Positions 7,976 through 17,038 of a stretch of 64,000 nucleotides of DNA are shown here, piece after piece. Origin of the DNA: Sphingomonas yantingensis (GTDB lineage Bacteria; Pseudomonadota; Alphaproteobacteria; Sphingomonadales; Sphingomonadaceae); the NCBI RefSeq assembly GCF_014199325.1, contig NZ_JACIJJ010000001.1, positions 372,001 to 436,000 of the forward strand. The letters run 5' to 3'. The notes under the pieces were generated by a model that worked only from the letters and a program-made list of their open reading frames with translations, had not been told where the DNA came from and did not search any database. The position numbers and the translations under genes were made by a program. Each line of letters starts with the position of its first letter. Within the stretch, counting starts at the first letter, position 1.

Positions 7976-9147
7976 CCGATCGCCGCCCAGCCGCTGAGGG
8001 CGCCCGCCGCGACGATGGCGGGCGTCACCCAGCCGCCCTTGAGCCGCCACGCCGCCGCGCACGCGGCAACGAAGATCGCCGCGGTGACAAGCGGCGCGGG
8101 CGTGCGCTCAGCGGTGCCGATGCCGAGGTCGACGACGGTTGCGGCGATGATCCCGACCACCGCGGCCGCCACGCCATCGAGCGCACGGTGGAGGCGCGGG
8201 TCGGCAACGATCGCCTCCAGCCGCTCGAAGAAGATCATCGAAAAGGCGAAGGCGGGCAGGAACATCCCCGCAGTGATCGCCAGCGCCCCCATCGGCCCGC
8301 CCGCGACATAGCCCGCGAACGTCGCGAAGATGACCAGCGGCGCGGGCAGCAGCCCCGCCACCGCCACGCCGTCGAGGAACGCGCCGTCGCTCAACCACCC
8401 GCGCCCCACCGTGTCGGCGCGCACATAGGGGATGGCGGTATAGGCGCCGCCGAAGGTGAGAAGCCCGCCCTTCAACCCCGCGAGGAACAGCGCGCCGAGC
8501 GTCGCGGTCGTGGCGGCGACGGGCGCCGTATCGTGGATCGCGCTACCGGGCAGCAACAGTCCCGCAATCGCTGCCGCGGCAACGACCGCGAGCACTGGCC
8601 ACCCCGCCGTCACCACGCTTGCGATCCCGGCGGCGGCGAGGAGGAGCCAGAACGGCGTGCCCGCCAGCGTCGCCGCCAGCGAGACGACCGCAATGCCGAT
8701 CGCGATCCGGTCGGTCAGGATATGGCTGCCGATCCGCCACACTGCGCGGACGATGACGCCGAGCACCGCCGCCTGCACGCCGAGCAGCACGCCCTCCAGC
8801 CCCGCGCGCCCCTCCACCAGCCGGACATAGAGCGCGCCGGCCGCCATCATCAGCACGAACCCCGGCAGCATGAAGCCGAGCCCGGCGAGCAGCCCGCCAA
8901 TTCGCCCGCGTGCCAGCATCCCCATGTGCACGCACAATTCGTGCGCCTCCGGCCCGGGCAGCACCTGCATCACGCCCAGCAGGCGGTTGAAGCGCGGGCC
9001 GTCGATCCAGCGTTCGCGCTCGACCAGCGCCTCTCGCACCATCGCGATCTGTGCGACCGGCCCGCCGAACGCGGCCATGCCAAAGCGCAGGAACCGCCAG
9101 AAGAGCTGCGGCAGGGTGAGGGCAGGCGGACGGGCTTCGATCGTCAT
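7972..9147 (-). CDS. chrA: chromate transporter (CHR family, long two-domain form)
   Basis: The 391-residue hydrophobic protein has two homologous CHR halves. The first begins FWRFLRFGMAAFGGPVAQIAMV and includes GVMQVLPGPEAHELCVHMG; the second includes FGGAYTAIPYV and GLLPAPLVIFATFAGY near residues 225-290. ChrA proteins export chromate across the inner membrane. Substrate specificity is by family only, and no chrB regulator is adjacent. The ATG at 9147 opens directly before the first conserved helix. The gene is convergent with the LOG gene, sharing four stop-codon bases. Confidence 0.86.
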   Translation of the reverse strand: MTIEARPPALTLPQLFWRFLRFGMAAFGGPVAQIAMVREALVERERWIDGPRFNRLLGVMQVLPGPEAHELCVHMGMLARGRIGGLLAGLGFMLPGFVLMMAAGALYVRLVEGRAGLEGVLLGVQAAVLGVIVRAVWRIGSHILTDRIAIGIAVVSLAATLAGTPFWLLLAAAGIASVVTAGWPVLAVVAAAAIAGLLLPGSAIHDTAPVAATTATLGALFLAGLKGGLLTFGGAYTAIPYVRADTVGRGWLSDGAFLDGVAVAGLLPAPLVIFATFAGYVAGGPMGALAITAGMFLPAFAFSMIFFERLEAIVADPRLHRALDGVAAAVVGIIAATVVDLGIGTAERTPAPLVTAAIFVAACAAAWRLKGGWVTPAIVAAGALSGWAAIG

Positions 9148-9272
9148 TCGGTTCGCTCCGATGCCGTGCGGACACGGACCAGGGAGCGGACTTGGATGGC
9201 GGGCCATCTGAACGGGCGTCCGCGAAAGGCCCGTGGCCGCATTGCTGACGCGGGTCGTGCCGCTTGGCAAGC

Positions 9273-12200
9273 CTACTCGGCGGCGATCAGCGTTTCGGCG
9301 GCGGAGAGGTCGACGCTGACCAGCCGGCTGACCCCGCGTTCGACCATCGTCACGCCGAACAGGCGGTGCATCCGGCTCATCGTCGCGGCATTGTGCGTGA
9401 CGATGAGGTATCGGGTCGCGGTCTCCCGCGTCATCCGGTCGAGCAGGTCGCAGAAACGGTCGATATTCGCGTCGTCGAGCGGCGCGTCGACCTCGTCCAG
9501 CACGCAGATCGGCGCGGGGTTGGTGAGGAACAGGCCGAAGATCAGCGCGACCGCGGTCAGCGCCTGTTCGCCGCCGGACAGCAATGTCAGCGATTGCAGC
9601 TTCTTGCCCGGCGGCTGCGCCATGATCTCCAGCCCTGCCTCTAGCGGGTCGTCCGAATCGATCAGCGTCAGGTGCGCCTGCCCCCCATCGAACAGCGTCG
9701 TGAACAGCCGGCGGAAATGGCCGTCCACTGCCTCGAACGCGGCAAGCAGGCGCTGACGCCCCTCGCGATTGAGCGTCCCGATCGAACCGCGCAGGCGGTG
9801 GACGGCGGCCTCCAGTTCGGCGATCTCGGCCGCGCCCTTCGTTCGCTCGCCCTCCAACTCGGCGAGTTCGCGTTCGGCGATCAGGTTGACGGGGCCGATT
9901 CGCTCTCGTTCGGCGACCAAGCGGTCGTGGCGAGCGCTTTCGTCCTGCGGGTCGCCGACTTCGCCCGCGTCGAAGCCCGCGCGTTCGGGGAGCAGCGGCG
10001 GCGGACACTCGAACCGTTCGCCGGAAACGCGGCCCATCTCGATCCGGCGCAGGTCCTGGTTCTCGGCACGGGCGGCAGCGCCTGCCCGCGTTTCCCGGGC
10101 GGCGGCGAGCGTTTCGGCAGTCCGGCGAGACTGCGCCTCGGCATCGCGCAGCGCGGTTTCGGCGGTCCGCTCGGCGGCGGCGCTTGCGGTCGCACCGGCC
10201 ATGGCTTCGCGCGCGCGGGCGTCGGCGTCGCTTTGCTGCGCGAGCAGCGCGGCGGGCCGCCCGGCCAGCCTCAGCCGCTCGGCCTCCCCCTCGGCCGCGC
10301 GCTTGTCGAGTTCGGCGATCCGCTTGGCCGCCTCCCCCGCGCGCATGCGCCAGCTTTTCGCCTCGGCTTGCGCAAGGGTACGACGCTCGCGGTCGAGGGC
10401 GAGGCTGCGGTCTAGCGCGCTGCGGTCGGCGCGGGCTTCCGCCACTGCCGCGCGAGCGGTTTCAGCGGCGGTCGAGAGGGTCCCGACTTTCGCGCGCGTG
10501 GCCGATCCGTCCGGCAGCGCGGCGACGACTATCTTCGCGCGCGCGACGTCGCTTTCGGCCTCGCGCCGGTCGCAGGCGGTTCGTTCGCGGCGCTGGGCGA
10601 GGTCGGCGGCCTGTGCCGACAGCCGTTCGAGCGCGGCGGCGGCGCGATCCTCGTCGCGCGTCGCCTCGCGCTCGGCGCGGTCGCTCGCTTCGATGATCCG
10701 GCGCGCTTCGGTCGCAGCGCCGCGGGCGTCGGCGATCGCGGCGGCGATTCGCGCTGCTTCCGCCTCGGCGCTTTCGACCGCGCGGACCGCGGCGGGGCGC
10801 GCTGCCTCGATGATGCGAAGGCGGTTGAGGCGCTCGAGTCGCTCTGCCGCCGCCGCCCCGCTGCCGCTCGCGACGAAGCCGTCCCAGCGGCGTAGCACGC
10901 CTTGCAGCGTCACCAGCCGCTGCCCCACGGCGAGCGCGCGGCCATCGTCGGTGTCGGCGACAAAGATCTGCGCCAGCCGGCGGGCCAGCGCGTGTGGCGC
11001 CTCGACATGCGCGGCGAGCGCGGCGGTGCCGGCGGGTGCGGCGGGATCGCTCGGCTGTGGCTCGGCGCCGGCCCAGTGGCGGTCCTCGGCGCTATTCACC
11101 CCGGCTTCCAGATCATCGCCGAGCGCGGCGGCGAGCGCGCGTTCGTAGCCGGGGGCGGCACGCACCTGATCGAGCAGGCGCGCGCGCGAACCGGGGCGGG
11201 TGGCGCGGGTCAGCACCGCCGCCTCGCTATCGAGCGCGGCGAGTTCGGCCTGCGCAGTGGCACGCGCGGCGTCAGCGCGCTGGCGGCCGTCGATCGCCGC
11301 GCGCTCGTTCGCTTCGGCCTCGGCAAGCGTTCGCCGCGCGGCGGCGGCGCGGTCGTGCGCCTGTCGCTTCGCAAGCGCGGCGGCCTCGCCCTGTGCCTTG
11401 AGCGGTGCGGGATCGGCGAGCCCCGCTGCCTCCGCCGCCAGCCGCGCGGCATCGCGCTCGGCGCGGTCGAACCGCTGGCCCGCGGCGGCGAGCGCGGCGT
11501 CGGCGACACGGACTTCGGCGGCCTCCTGCGCCTGTGCGGCGACCGCCTGTGCCAACGCGACCTCGGCATCGCGCGCGGCGCGCTCCGCCTCGGCGAGCGT
11601 GAAGTCGAGCGTCGGCAGGCGCGCGGCATCCGCGGCGATGCGTGCTTCCAGCGTCGTCGCTTCGGCGGTCAGGCGGGCGATCGCATCAGCCGCATCGCGG
11701 GCAAGGTCGCCCTCGCGCGCGCGGTCACCCTCCAGCCGCGCGGCGGCAGCGGCGAGATCGTCGAGGCGGCGTTCGATTCCCCGCCGCTCACGCGCGATAT
11801 TCTCAAGCCGGTGCTGCGCGTCGGCCGCGGCATCGCGCGCGGATTGCGCCGCGGCGCGCGCCTCGGCGAGCAAGGTCTGCGCCGCGACCTGCGCGCTCTC
11901 GGCCGCCTCATGCGCCGACGTGGCATCGGTCACGCGCGTCTCTGCCGCCTTTGCCTCGGCCCGCGCGGCATCGGCGGCGGCGGCGGCGTCACGCCAGCGG
12001 GCGAAGATGAGGCGCCCCTCGGCCGTTCGCACCTGATCGCTGAGCGAGCGATAGCGCTCGGCCTGCCGCGCCTGCCGGCGCAGCGTGGCGATGCGCGTGT
12101 CCTGGTCGGCGATCAGCTCACCGAGGCGCTGGAGATTGGTCTCGGTCGCGCGCAGCCGCGTCTCCGCCTCCTTGCGGCGGACGTGCAGGCCGGCGATGCC

Positions 12201-12677
12201 CGCGGCTTCCTCCAGCATCGCGCGGCGTTCGACGGGCTTGGCCGAGATGACCGCGCTGATCCGGTTCTGGCTGACCAGCGCTGGCGAATGCGCGCCCGTC
12301 GCCGCATCGGCGAAGAGCAGCGCCACGTCGCGCGCGCGCACGTCGCGGCCGTTCAGGCGATAGGCGGAGCCGGCCCCGCGCTCGATCCGGCGGACGACCT
12401 CGACCTCCTCGTCGTCGCCGGCAACCGCGTAGATTGCCACCTCGGCAAAGTCGCGCTGGGGGCGGGTGGCGGTGCCCGCGAAGATCACGTCCTCCATCCC
12501 CGCGCCGCGCAGCGACCGGGCGGAGCTTTCGCCCATCGCCCAGCGCAGCGCCTCGAGCAGGTTGGACTTGCCGCAGCCATTGGGGCCGACCACGCCGGTC
12601 AGCCCCGGCTCGATCCGAAGGTCGGCGGGATCGACGAAGCTCTTGAAGCCCGTCAGGCGCAGCCGCGTGATCTGCAT
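9273..12677 (-). CDS. smc: chromosome segregation ATPase SMC
   Basis: The 1134-residue protein has the full SMC layout. Walker A GPNGCGKS is at residues 31-38. Long Ala/Arg/Glu-rich coiled coils flank a hinge of roughly residues 500-620. The C-terminal head has the signature LSGGEQALTAVAL and Walker B CVLDEVDAPLD. SMC forms condensin with ScpA/ScpB and compacts and segregates origins; scpAB are not in the window. The start at 12677 gives the canonical MQITRLRLTGFKSF. It is the last gene of a leftward cluster, 22 bases after a DsbA-like gene. The coding strand is very GC-rich, which produces long meaningless frames on the opposite strand. Confidence 0.95.
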   Translation of the reverse strand: MQITRLRLTGFKSFVDPADLRIEPGLTGVVGPNGCGKSNLLEALRWAMGESSARSLRGAGMEDVIFAGTATRPQRDFAEVAIYAVAGDDEEVEVVRRIERGAGSAYRLNGRDVRARDVALLFADAATGAHSPALVSQNRISAVISAKPVERRAMLEEAAGIAGLHVRRKEAETRLRATETNLQRLGELIADQDTRIATLRRQARQAERYRSLSDQVRTAEGRLIFARWRDAAAAADAARAEAKAAETRVTDATSAHEAAESAQVAAQTLLAEARAAAQSARDAAADAQHRLENIARERRGIERRLDDLAAAAARLEGDRAREGDLARDAADAIARLTAEATTLEARIAADAARLPTLDFTLAEAERAARDAEVALAQAVAAQAQEAAEVRVADAALAAAGQRFDRAERDAARLAAEAAGLADPAPLKAQGEAAALAKRQAHDRAAAARRTLAEAEANERAAIDGRQRADAARATAQAELAALDSEAAVLTRATRPGSRARLLDQVRAAPGYERALAAALGDDLEAGVNSAEDRHWAGAEPQPSDPAAPAGTAALAAHVEAPHALARRLAQIFVADTDDGRALAVGQRLVTLQGVLRRWDGFVASGSGAAAAERLERLNRLRIIEAARPAAVRAVESAEAEAARIAAAIADARGAATEARRIIEASDRAEREATRDEDRAAAALERLSAQAADLAQRRERTACDRREAESDVARAKIVVAALPDGSATRAKVGTLSTAAETARAAVAEARADRSALDRSLALDRERRTLAQAEAKSWRMRAGEAAKRIAELDKRAAEGEAERLRLAGRPAALLAQQSDADARAREAMAGATASAAAERTAETALRDAEAQSRRTAETLAAARETRAGAAARAENQDLRRIEMGRVSGERFECPPPLLPERAGFDAGEVGDPQDESARHDRLVAERERIGPVNLIAERELAELEGERTKGAAEIAELEAAVHRLRGSIGTLNREGRQRLLAAFEAVDGHFRRLFTTLFDGGQAHLTLIDSDDPLEAGLEIMAQPPGKKLQSLTLLSGGEQALTAVALIFGLFLTNPAPICVLDEVDAPLDDANIDRFCDLLDRMTRETATRYLIVTHNAATMSRMHRLFGVTMVERGVSRLVSVDLSAAETLIAAE

Positions 12678-12699
12678 CGAAGCGGCCGCGCCTGCTGGA

Positions 12700-13422
12700 T
12701 CAGGCGCCCCGCTTCTTCAGCTCGGCCTCCAGATCGGCCCAGCGCACGACGCCCTCGACCTTCTCGCCGTTGACGATGAAGGTGGGGGTGCCCTGAACCT
12801 CGGTCGCCTTTTCGGTCACGCTGACCAGCTTCTGGATGGTGCCCATGTCGGCTAGGCACTGGCGCGCCTTGTCCTCCGGGATGCCGCGCTGCTTGACGAA
12901 GTCGATATAGCCCGCCTGCTCGGCGATCGCGGCGACCTGTTGCGCGGGGGCCATGTTCTGGAGGCGCGCCTGAAGCTCTGGAGGGGCGGCCTGAAGCTTG
13001 TCGAGCGTCGCGGCCTGATTGGCGTACATCTGCTCGAGGAGCGGGAAGAACGCGCCGGTGCCGGCGCAGCGGCCGAGCACCGCGCTCGCCACGTCGGGCG
13101 CGCCGTGGATCAGGAAGTCGCGGAACTCGAAGCTGACCTTGCCCGTCTCGACCAGCTTGGTCAGCGGCTCGAACCCTTCGCGCGCGAACGCGCCGCAGGC
13201 GGGGCAGGTGCGCGAGCCGTATTCGAGAAGCTTTACCGGCGCATCGGGATTGCCCATGCGATAGCCGCCCTCGGGCGTCTCGCTGACGACCTGGCTCCAC
13301 TGCTGGCCCGCGGGCGGCTTGGCACCCTCTACGGGCGCGGCGGGGGCAGAGCTGTTGCCGGCCGAGCCGCCGCCACAGGCAGCGAGCATGGCGAGCGGGG
13401 CGAGGATCAGGATCGAACGCAT
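12700..13422 (-). CDS. DsbA-family thioredoxin-fold lipoprotein
   Basis: The 240-residue protein has a lipoprotein signal (MRSILILAPLAMLAACGGG, lipidated Cys at 16), so it is anchored on the periplasmic side. The thioredoxin-fold redox site is CPAC, in SRTCPACGAFA near residue 71. Near the C-terminus is GTPTFIVNGEKVEG, which contains the cis-Pro expected for the fold. The pattern matches the DsbA/DsbG-like group, which oxidises or isomerises disulfides or keeps cysteines reduced. It lies between a second DsbA-like gene and smc. The two paralogues differ in active-site dipeptide (PA here, PH upstream), suggesting different redox potentials, by inference. Confidence 0.86.
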   Translation of the reverse strand: MRSILILAPLAMLAACGGGSAGNSSAPAAPVEGAKPPAGQQWSQVVSETPEGGYRMGNPDAPVKLLEYGSRTCPACGAFAREGFEPLTKLVETGKVSFEFRDFLIHGAPDVASAVLGRCAGTGAFFPLLEQMYANQAATLDKLQAAPPELQARLQNMAPAQQVAAIAEQAGYIDFVKQRGIPEDKARQCLADMGTIQKLVSVTEKATEVQGTPTFIVNGEKVEGVVRWADLEAELKKRGA

Positions 13423-13452
13423 CTTGTCTGGTTCTCCGGGAGGAAGCGGGGT

Positions 13453-14112
13453 TCAGCGCGCGCCGGCGGCACGCAGCCGCGGTTCGAGGCGCGCCCAGTC
13501 GGTGCCCTGGATAAGCTCGCCGTTGAGCTCGAACGCGGGCGTGCCGGCGATCTTGTCGAAGGCGGCGCGGGTGCCGGCGATCAGTTGCTCGCGCGTCGCC
13601 GCATCGGTCAGGCAGACGCCGGGCGCCTTGGCGAGCCGCGGCCGGACGAGCGCGGTGAGGCCCGATCCGTCGGCGATCGCCTTCAGCGCCGCATCGCGGT
13701 CGCCGCCGGGCGGAGGGGTGATGCTGACGCCCTTCTCGAGCAGCGCCTTCTGGTTCGCGAAGATCGCACCGTGGACGGCGGGGAAATTGCGCGGTCCGGC
13801 ACAGCGCGCGTACATCGCGGCGGCAAGGTCGAGGCCGTCGCGAACGGCGTGGCGCACTTCGAGGCTGACCGAGCCCGAACGGACGAACTGGTCCATCAGC
13901 ACCGGCTTCGATTCGCGGGTGAAGTCGCCGCAATGCGGGCAGGTGTAGCTCAGATATTCGACCAGCTTCACCTTGGCCGCCGGATTGCCGATCACCCAGG
14001 TGCCGGTGGGCGACGGCGTGACGACGGTGCGCCAGTCGCGCTTCGCCTGCGCCATCGCGGCGCCGGCGGCCAGCCCGAGCATGAGCGCCAGCAGGATCTT
14101 CAGAAAACGCAT
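13453..14112 (-). CDS. DsbA-family thiol:disulfide interchange protein
   Basis: The 219-residue secreted protein has a Sec signal peptide ending near AAMAQA (residues 18-23). It carries a thioredoxin-like domain with redox site CPHC in LSYTCPHCGDFTRES, the classical DsbA dipeptide. GTPAFELNGELIQG near residue 185 holds the cis-Pro loop. The ATG at 14112 shares one base with the stop of the DUF721 gene, and a TTG one codon earlier is less likely. It is probably a periplasmic oxidant paired with the lipoprotein paralogue downstream. No DsbB is visible in the window. Confidence 0.87.
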   Translation of the reverse strand: MRFLKILLALMLGLAAGAAMAQAKRDWRTVVTPSPTGTWVIGNPAAKVKLVEYLSYTCPHCGDFTRESKPVLMDQFVRSGSVSLEVRHAVRDGLDLAAAMYARCAGPRNFPAVHGAIFANQKALLEKGVSITPPPGGDRDAALKAIADGSGLTALVRPRLAKAPGVCLTDAATREQLIAGTRAAFDKIAGTPAFELNGELIQGTDWARLEPRLRAAGAR

Positions 14113-14639
14113 CAACGAACCTTGCCGAGAACGGGAATGGGGACGGGATCGCCAAGGCCCGAGGCGAGCGCCTCGAGCACTGCCTTCAATTCGGGGTCGG
14201 CGATCGCGCGCAGGCTGTCGGAGAGGTCGGCGGGGACCGGGCGAGGTGCCGGGCGCGGGGCGGGGCGTGTCGGGCGGCGCACCTCGCCCTGGCGGAACAC
14301 AACGCGCGCGACCGCGGCATAGCCGAAGAAGCGGTTCACGCGCTCGACGATCTCGGGCGCGATATGCTGCATCATCGGGCCGTGTGCGCCGACGACGGTG
14401 AGCGTGAGCACGCCCTCTGCGCGCTGCCCCTGCGGGAAGCGGATCGATTCGGGGCTGGACACGCGGGCATAGCGTTCACCGACGATCTCGACCCAGCGGC
14501 TGACGATCGAGGACTGGACGAAGCCGAACTTCCTGAACGCCGCCCCGCCGATGTCGGGCAGCAGCTCGCTGACCGCACGCGCCCGGTTCGAGCGCGGCGG
14601 CGGGGCAGGGGTCGGCCGGGGCTGGCGCGGCTTCGTCAT
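14112..14639 (-). CDS. DUF721 / DciA-like protein
   Basis: The 175-residue protein has a basic, Pro-rich start followed by a DUF721 domain: ARAVSELLPDIGGAAFRKFGF, then VSRWVEIVGERYARVSSPESIRFP and a beta-rich part with LTLTVVGAHGPMMQH. DUF721 includes DciA, the helicase operator that helps load the replicative helicase in bacteria lacking DnaC. Whether this copy does so is an inference. The start could be ATG 14639 or the in-frame ATG at 14657. Only 10-28 bases separate it from the divergent mutY, so one of the two promoters must lie inside the other gene. A Pro/Arg tract near residues 125-145 looks like an unstructured linker. Confidence 0.78.
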   Translation of the reverse strand: MTKPRQPRPTPAPPPRSNRARAVSELLPDIGGAAFRKFGFVQSSIVSRWVEIVGERYARVSSPESIRFPQGQRAEGVLTLTVVGAHGPMMQHIAPEIVERVNRFFGYAAVARVVFRQGEVRRPTRPAPRPAPRPVPADLSDSLRAIADPELKAVLEALASGLGDPVPIPVLGKVR

Positions 14640-14666
14640 CGCGCGAAGCCATGCCATAGGCGGGGC

Positions 14667-15743
14667 GTGTCCAACAAGGTGTCGCCCCAAATCGCCGCTC
14701 CGTTATTGGCTTGGTATGATGCTGAAGCGCGCGTACTGCCGTGGCGCGCGCCGCCCGGATCGCCCGCGCCCGCGAACGATCCGGCGGGGCCGTACCGCGT
14801 CTGGCTGTCCGAGGTCATGCTCCAGCAGACGCAGGTCGCGACCGTCATCCCCTATTTCGAGCGATGGACCGCGCGCTGGCCTGATTTTGCGAGCCTCGCC
14901 GCCGCCGACGATGCCGAGGTCATGTCGATGTGGGCGGGCCTCGGCTATTACGCCCGCGCCCGCAACCTGTTGAAGGGCGCGCGCGCCGTTGTCGCCGAGC
15001 ATGGCGGGCGGCTGCCCGACACCGAAGCGGCGCTGCTGACCATCCCCGGCATCGGCGCCTATACCGCCGCCGCTATCGCCGCGATCGCGTTCGGGCGGCG
15101 GGCGGTGGTCGTGGACGGCAACGTCGAGCGCGTGGTCGCGCGCCTGTTGGCGATCGAGACGCCGATGCCAGCGGTCAAGCCGGCGATCCGCGCGGCGACC
15201 GATTCGATCACGCCTGATGTGCGAGCGGGCGACTTCGCGCAGGCGATGATGGACCTCGGCTCGCGCATCTGCACGCCGCGCAACCCGAAGTGTCTGCTTT
15301 GCCCGATCGCCGGTCCTTGTGCCGCGCGGATGGAGGGCGCGCCGGAGCGCTATCCAGTGAAGGCCGCGAAGAAGGTGCGGCCGGTACGGCGGGGGACGAT
15401 GTTCTGGCTGACGCACGAGGACCGCGTGTGGCTGGTCCGCCGACCGGAGAAGGGCCTGCTGGGCGGGATGCGCGCGCTGCCGACCGGGCCATGGCAGGAC
15501 ACGCCGCCTGCCCTGACCGGCGCGCCGGTCGCGGCCGACTGGCGGGTTCTGCCCGCGACCGCGACGCACGGTTTCACCCATTTCGAGCTCGTCTGCGCGC
15601 TTGCCGCCGCCCGGTGGGACGGGCACACCCCGCCGGGTGAGGGCGAGTGGTGGCCGATCGCCGACATCGAGTCGGCGGGGCTGCCCACCGTCTTTGCCAG
15701 GGCAGCGAAATTGTTTCGGGAGGATGGCGGATGCGGTGGATGA
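14667..15743 (+). CDS. mutY: A/G-specific adenine glycosylase MutY
   Basis: The 358-residue base-excision-repair enzyme removes adenine opposite 8-oxoguanine. The catalytic Glu lies in SEVMLQQTQV near residue 50. The helix-hairpin-helix is LLTIPGIGAYTAAAI, followed by catalytic Asp in VVDGNVERV. The [4Fe-4S] loop CTPRNPKCLLCPIAGPC has CX6CX2CX5C spacing. The C-terminal Nudix-like 8-oxoG recognition domain includes GLLGGMRALPTGPW and THGFTHFELV. The start is GTG at 14667; a GTG at 14679 is an alternative. The gene overlaps the following serine hydrolase by 13 bases. With nudC and mutT in the window it forms part of the oxidised-nucleotide defence, though not as one operon. Confidence 0.94.
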   Translation: MSNKVSPQIAAPLLAWYDAEARVLPWRAPPGSPAPANDPAGPYRVWLSEVMLQQTQVATVIPYFERWTARWPDFASLAAADDAEVMSMWAGLGYYARARNLLKGARAVVAEHGGRLPDTEAALLTIPGIGAYTAAAIAAIAFGRRAVVVDGNVERVVARLLAIETPMPAVKPAIRAATDSITPDVRAGDFAQAMMDLGSRICTPRNPKCLLCPIAGPCAARMEGAPERYPVKAAKKVRPVRRGTMFWLTHEDRVWLVRRPEKGLLGGMRALPTGPWQDTPPALTGAPVAADWRVLPATATHGFTHFELVCALAAARWDGHTPPGEGEWWPIADIESAGLPTVFARAAKLFREDGGCGG

Positions 15744-17038
15744 TCGGCACGGCGATGATGGCGGCACTCGCGCTGCCGATGCCGCTGGCGGCACAGGCCG
15801 CGCGCAAGCCCACGCCCGCCGCGCCGGCGAAGGCCGAGCTGCCCGTCGTCCGCGCCCTCGTCGACCTGTATGTCGCCGAGAAGCGGACGCCCGGCATCGC
15901 CGTCGCGGTCGGGCATGACGACGCGCCGCCGCTGCTGCTCGCCAAGGGGCGTATCGGGCTCGCGCCCAACGCTGCTGCGGCGACGCCCGACACGCTCTGG
16001 CGCGTCTATTCGATGACCAAGCCGATCACCGGCATCGCCGCGATGATCCTGGTCGAGGAAGGCAAACTCAAGCTCGACCAGCCGATCAGCGACTTCTTTC
16101 CGGCCTACAAGTCGATGAAGGTGCTGACCGATCCCGACAACAGCCTCGCCAGCCGCCCCGCGGCGCGTGAGATCACGGTGCGGCACCTCCTGACCCACAC
16201 CGCGGGCCTCGGCTACAACATCATCACCAAGGGGCCGCTGCTCAAGGAATATGAGCGGCTGGGCATCATCCCCGCCGCGCTCAACCGGCAGACCGAGGCG
16301 CAGGGGAAGGCAGTGCGGCCCAAATCGCTCAAGGAATTCGCCGAGCGCACCGCGACGCTGCCGCTGATCGCCGATCCGGGGACCAAGTGGAGCTACTCCA
16401 TCGGCCTCGATGTGCTGGGCGCGGTGATCGAGGCGGCAGCGAAGATGCCGTTCGAGCGGTTCGTCCAGACGCGCATCTTCGATCCGCTCGGCATGAAGTC
16501 GAGCTTCTTCCAGGTGCCGGCGAGCGAGGCCGGGCGGCTGGCCGACAACAATGCGTGGGTGGGCGACAACCTCGTGCCGCTCGATCCCGGCGCGACGTCG
16601 GTGTTCCTCGACCCGCCGAGCTTTCCCTATGGCGGCGCGGGCCTGGTCATGTCGGCGCGCGATTATGACCGCTTCCTCGCGATGCTCCAGCATTACGGGA
16701 CGCTGGACGGCAAGCGCATCCTGAAGCCGGAGACCGCGCGGCTCGCCATGTCGAACCTGCTGCCCGTGGGCGTCAGCTATACGCGGATCGACGCGGCGAC
16801 GGGCGGCAGCGCGGGGCCGAACACCGGCTTCGGCGCGGGCGGATCGGTGCTCTTGCAGGACGTGCCCGGCGGGCCGGGGGCGGGCACCTATGGCTGGGGT
16901 GGTGCCGCCGGCACGATCGCGTTCGTCGACCCGAAGAAGCGCGTACGCGGCGTCGGCATGGTCAATTACTTCCCCGCGGAGAAATGGCCGCTGCGCACCG
17001 ACATCATCAAGGCGCTGTACGGCGACCTGAAGCGGTGA
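15731..17038 (+). CDS. exported serine hydrolase, class C beta-lactamase fold
   Basis: The 435-residue protein has a signal peptide (MRWMIGTAMMAALALPMPLAAQA). Its penicillin-recognising/esterase fold has the nucleophile motif SMTK at residues 94-97, the second motif in WSYSIGLDVLG (YSI) near residue 220, and a C-terminal GWGGAAGT segment. Such proteins (EstB-like) are usually esterases or peptidases rather than true beta-lactamases. The ATG at 15731 has GGGAGG seven bases upstream, which decides the start; ATG at 15740 would make an ATGA overlap with mutY and cannot be excluded. It sits between mutY and nudC with overlaps on both sides, so the three are likely co-translated. Confidence 0.86.
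   Translation: MRWMIGTAMMAALALPMPLAAQAARKPTPAAPAKAELPVVRALVDLYVAEKRTPGIAVAVGHDDAPPLLLAKGRIGLAPNAAAATPDTLWRVYSMTKPITGIAAMILVEEGKLKLDQPISDFFPAYKSMKVLTDPDNSLASRPAAREITVRHLLTHTAGLGYNIITKGPLLKEYERLGIIPAALNRQTEAQGKAVRPKSLKEFAERTATLPLIADPGTKWSYSIGLDVLGAVIEAAAKMPFERFVQTRIFDPLGMKSSFFQVPASEAGRLADNNAWVGDNLVPLDPGATSVFLDPPSFPYGGAGLVMSARDYDRFLAMLQHYGTLDGKRILKPETARLAMSNLLPVGVSYTRIDAATGGSAGPNTGFGAGGSVLLQDVPGGPGAGTYGWGGAAGTIAFVDPKKRVRGVGMVNYFPAEKWPLRTDIIKALYGDLKR

Noticed and set aside
7519..9756. 745-residue open frame on the plus strand across the LOG, chrA and smc regions
   Set aside because: It runs out of frame through one gene and antisense through two others, with low-complexity Arg-rich sequence and no family motif.
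10902..12773. 623-residue plus-strand frame opposite smc
   Set aside because: Compositionally a shadow of SMC coiled coil; Gly/Arg/Ala-rich and without domain signatures.
15731..17038. Reading the serine hydrolase as a true beta-lactamase resistance gene
   Set aside because: SMTK and YSI fit esterase/DAP-type members; chromosomal position among housekeeping genes gives no sign of resistance.
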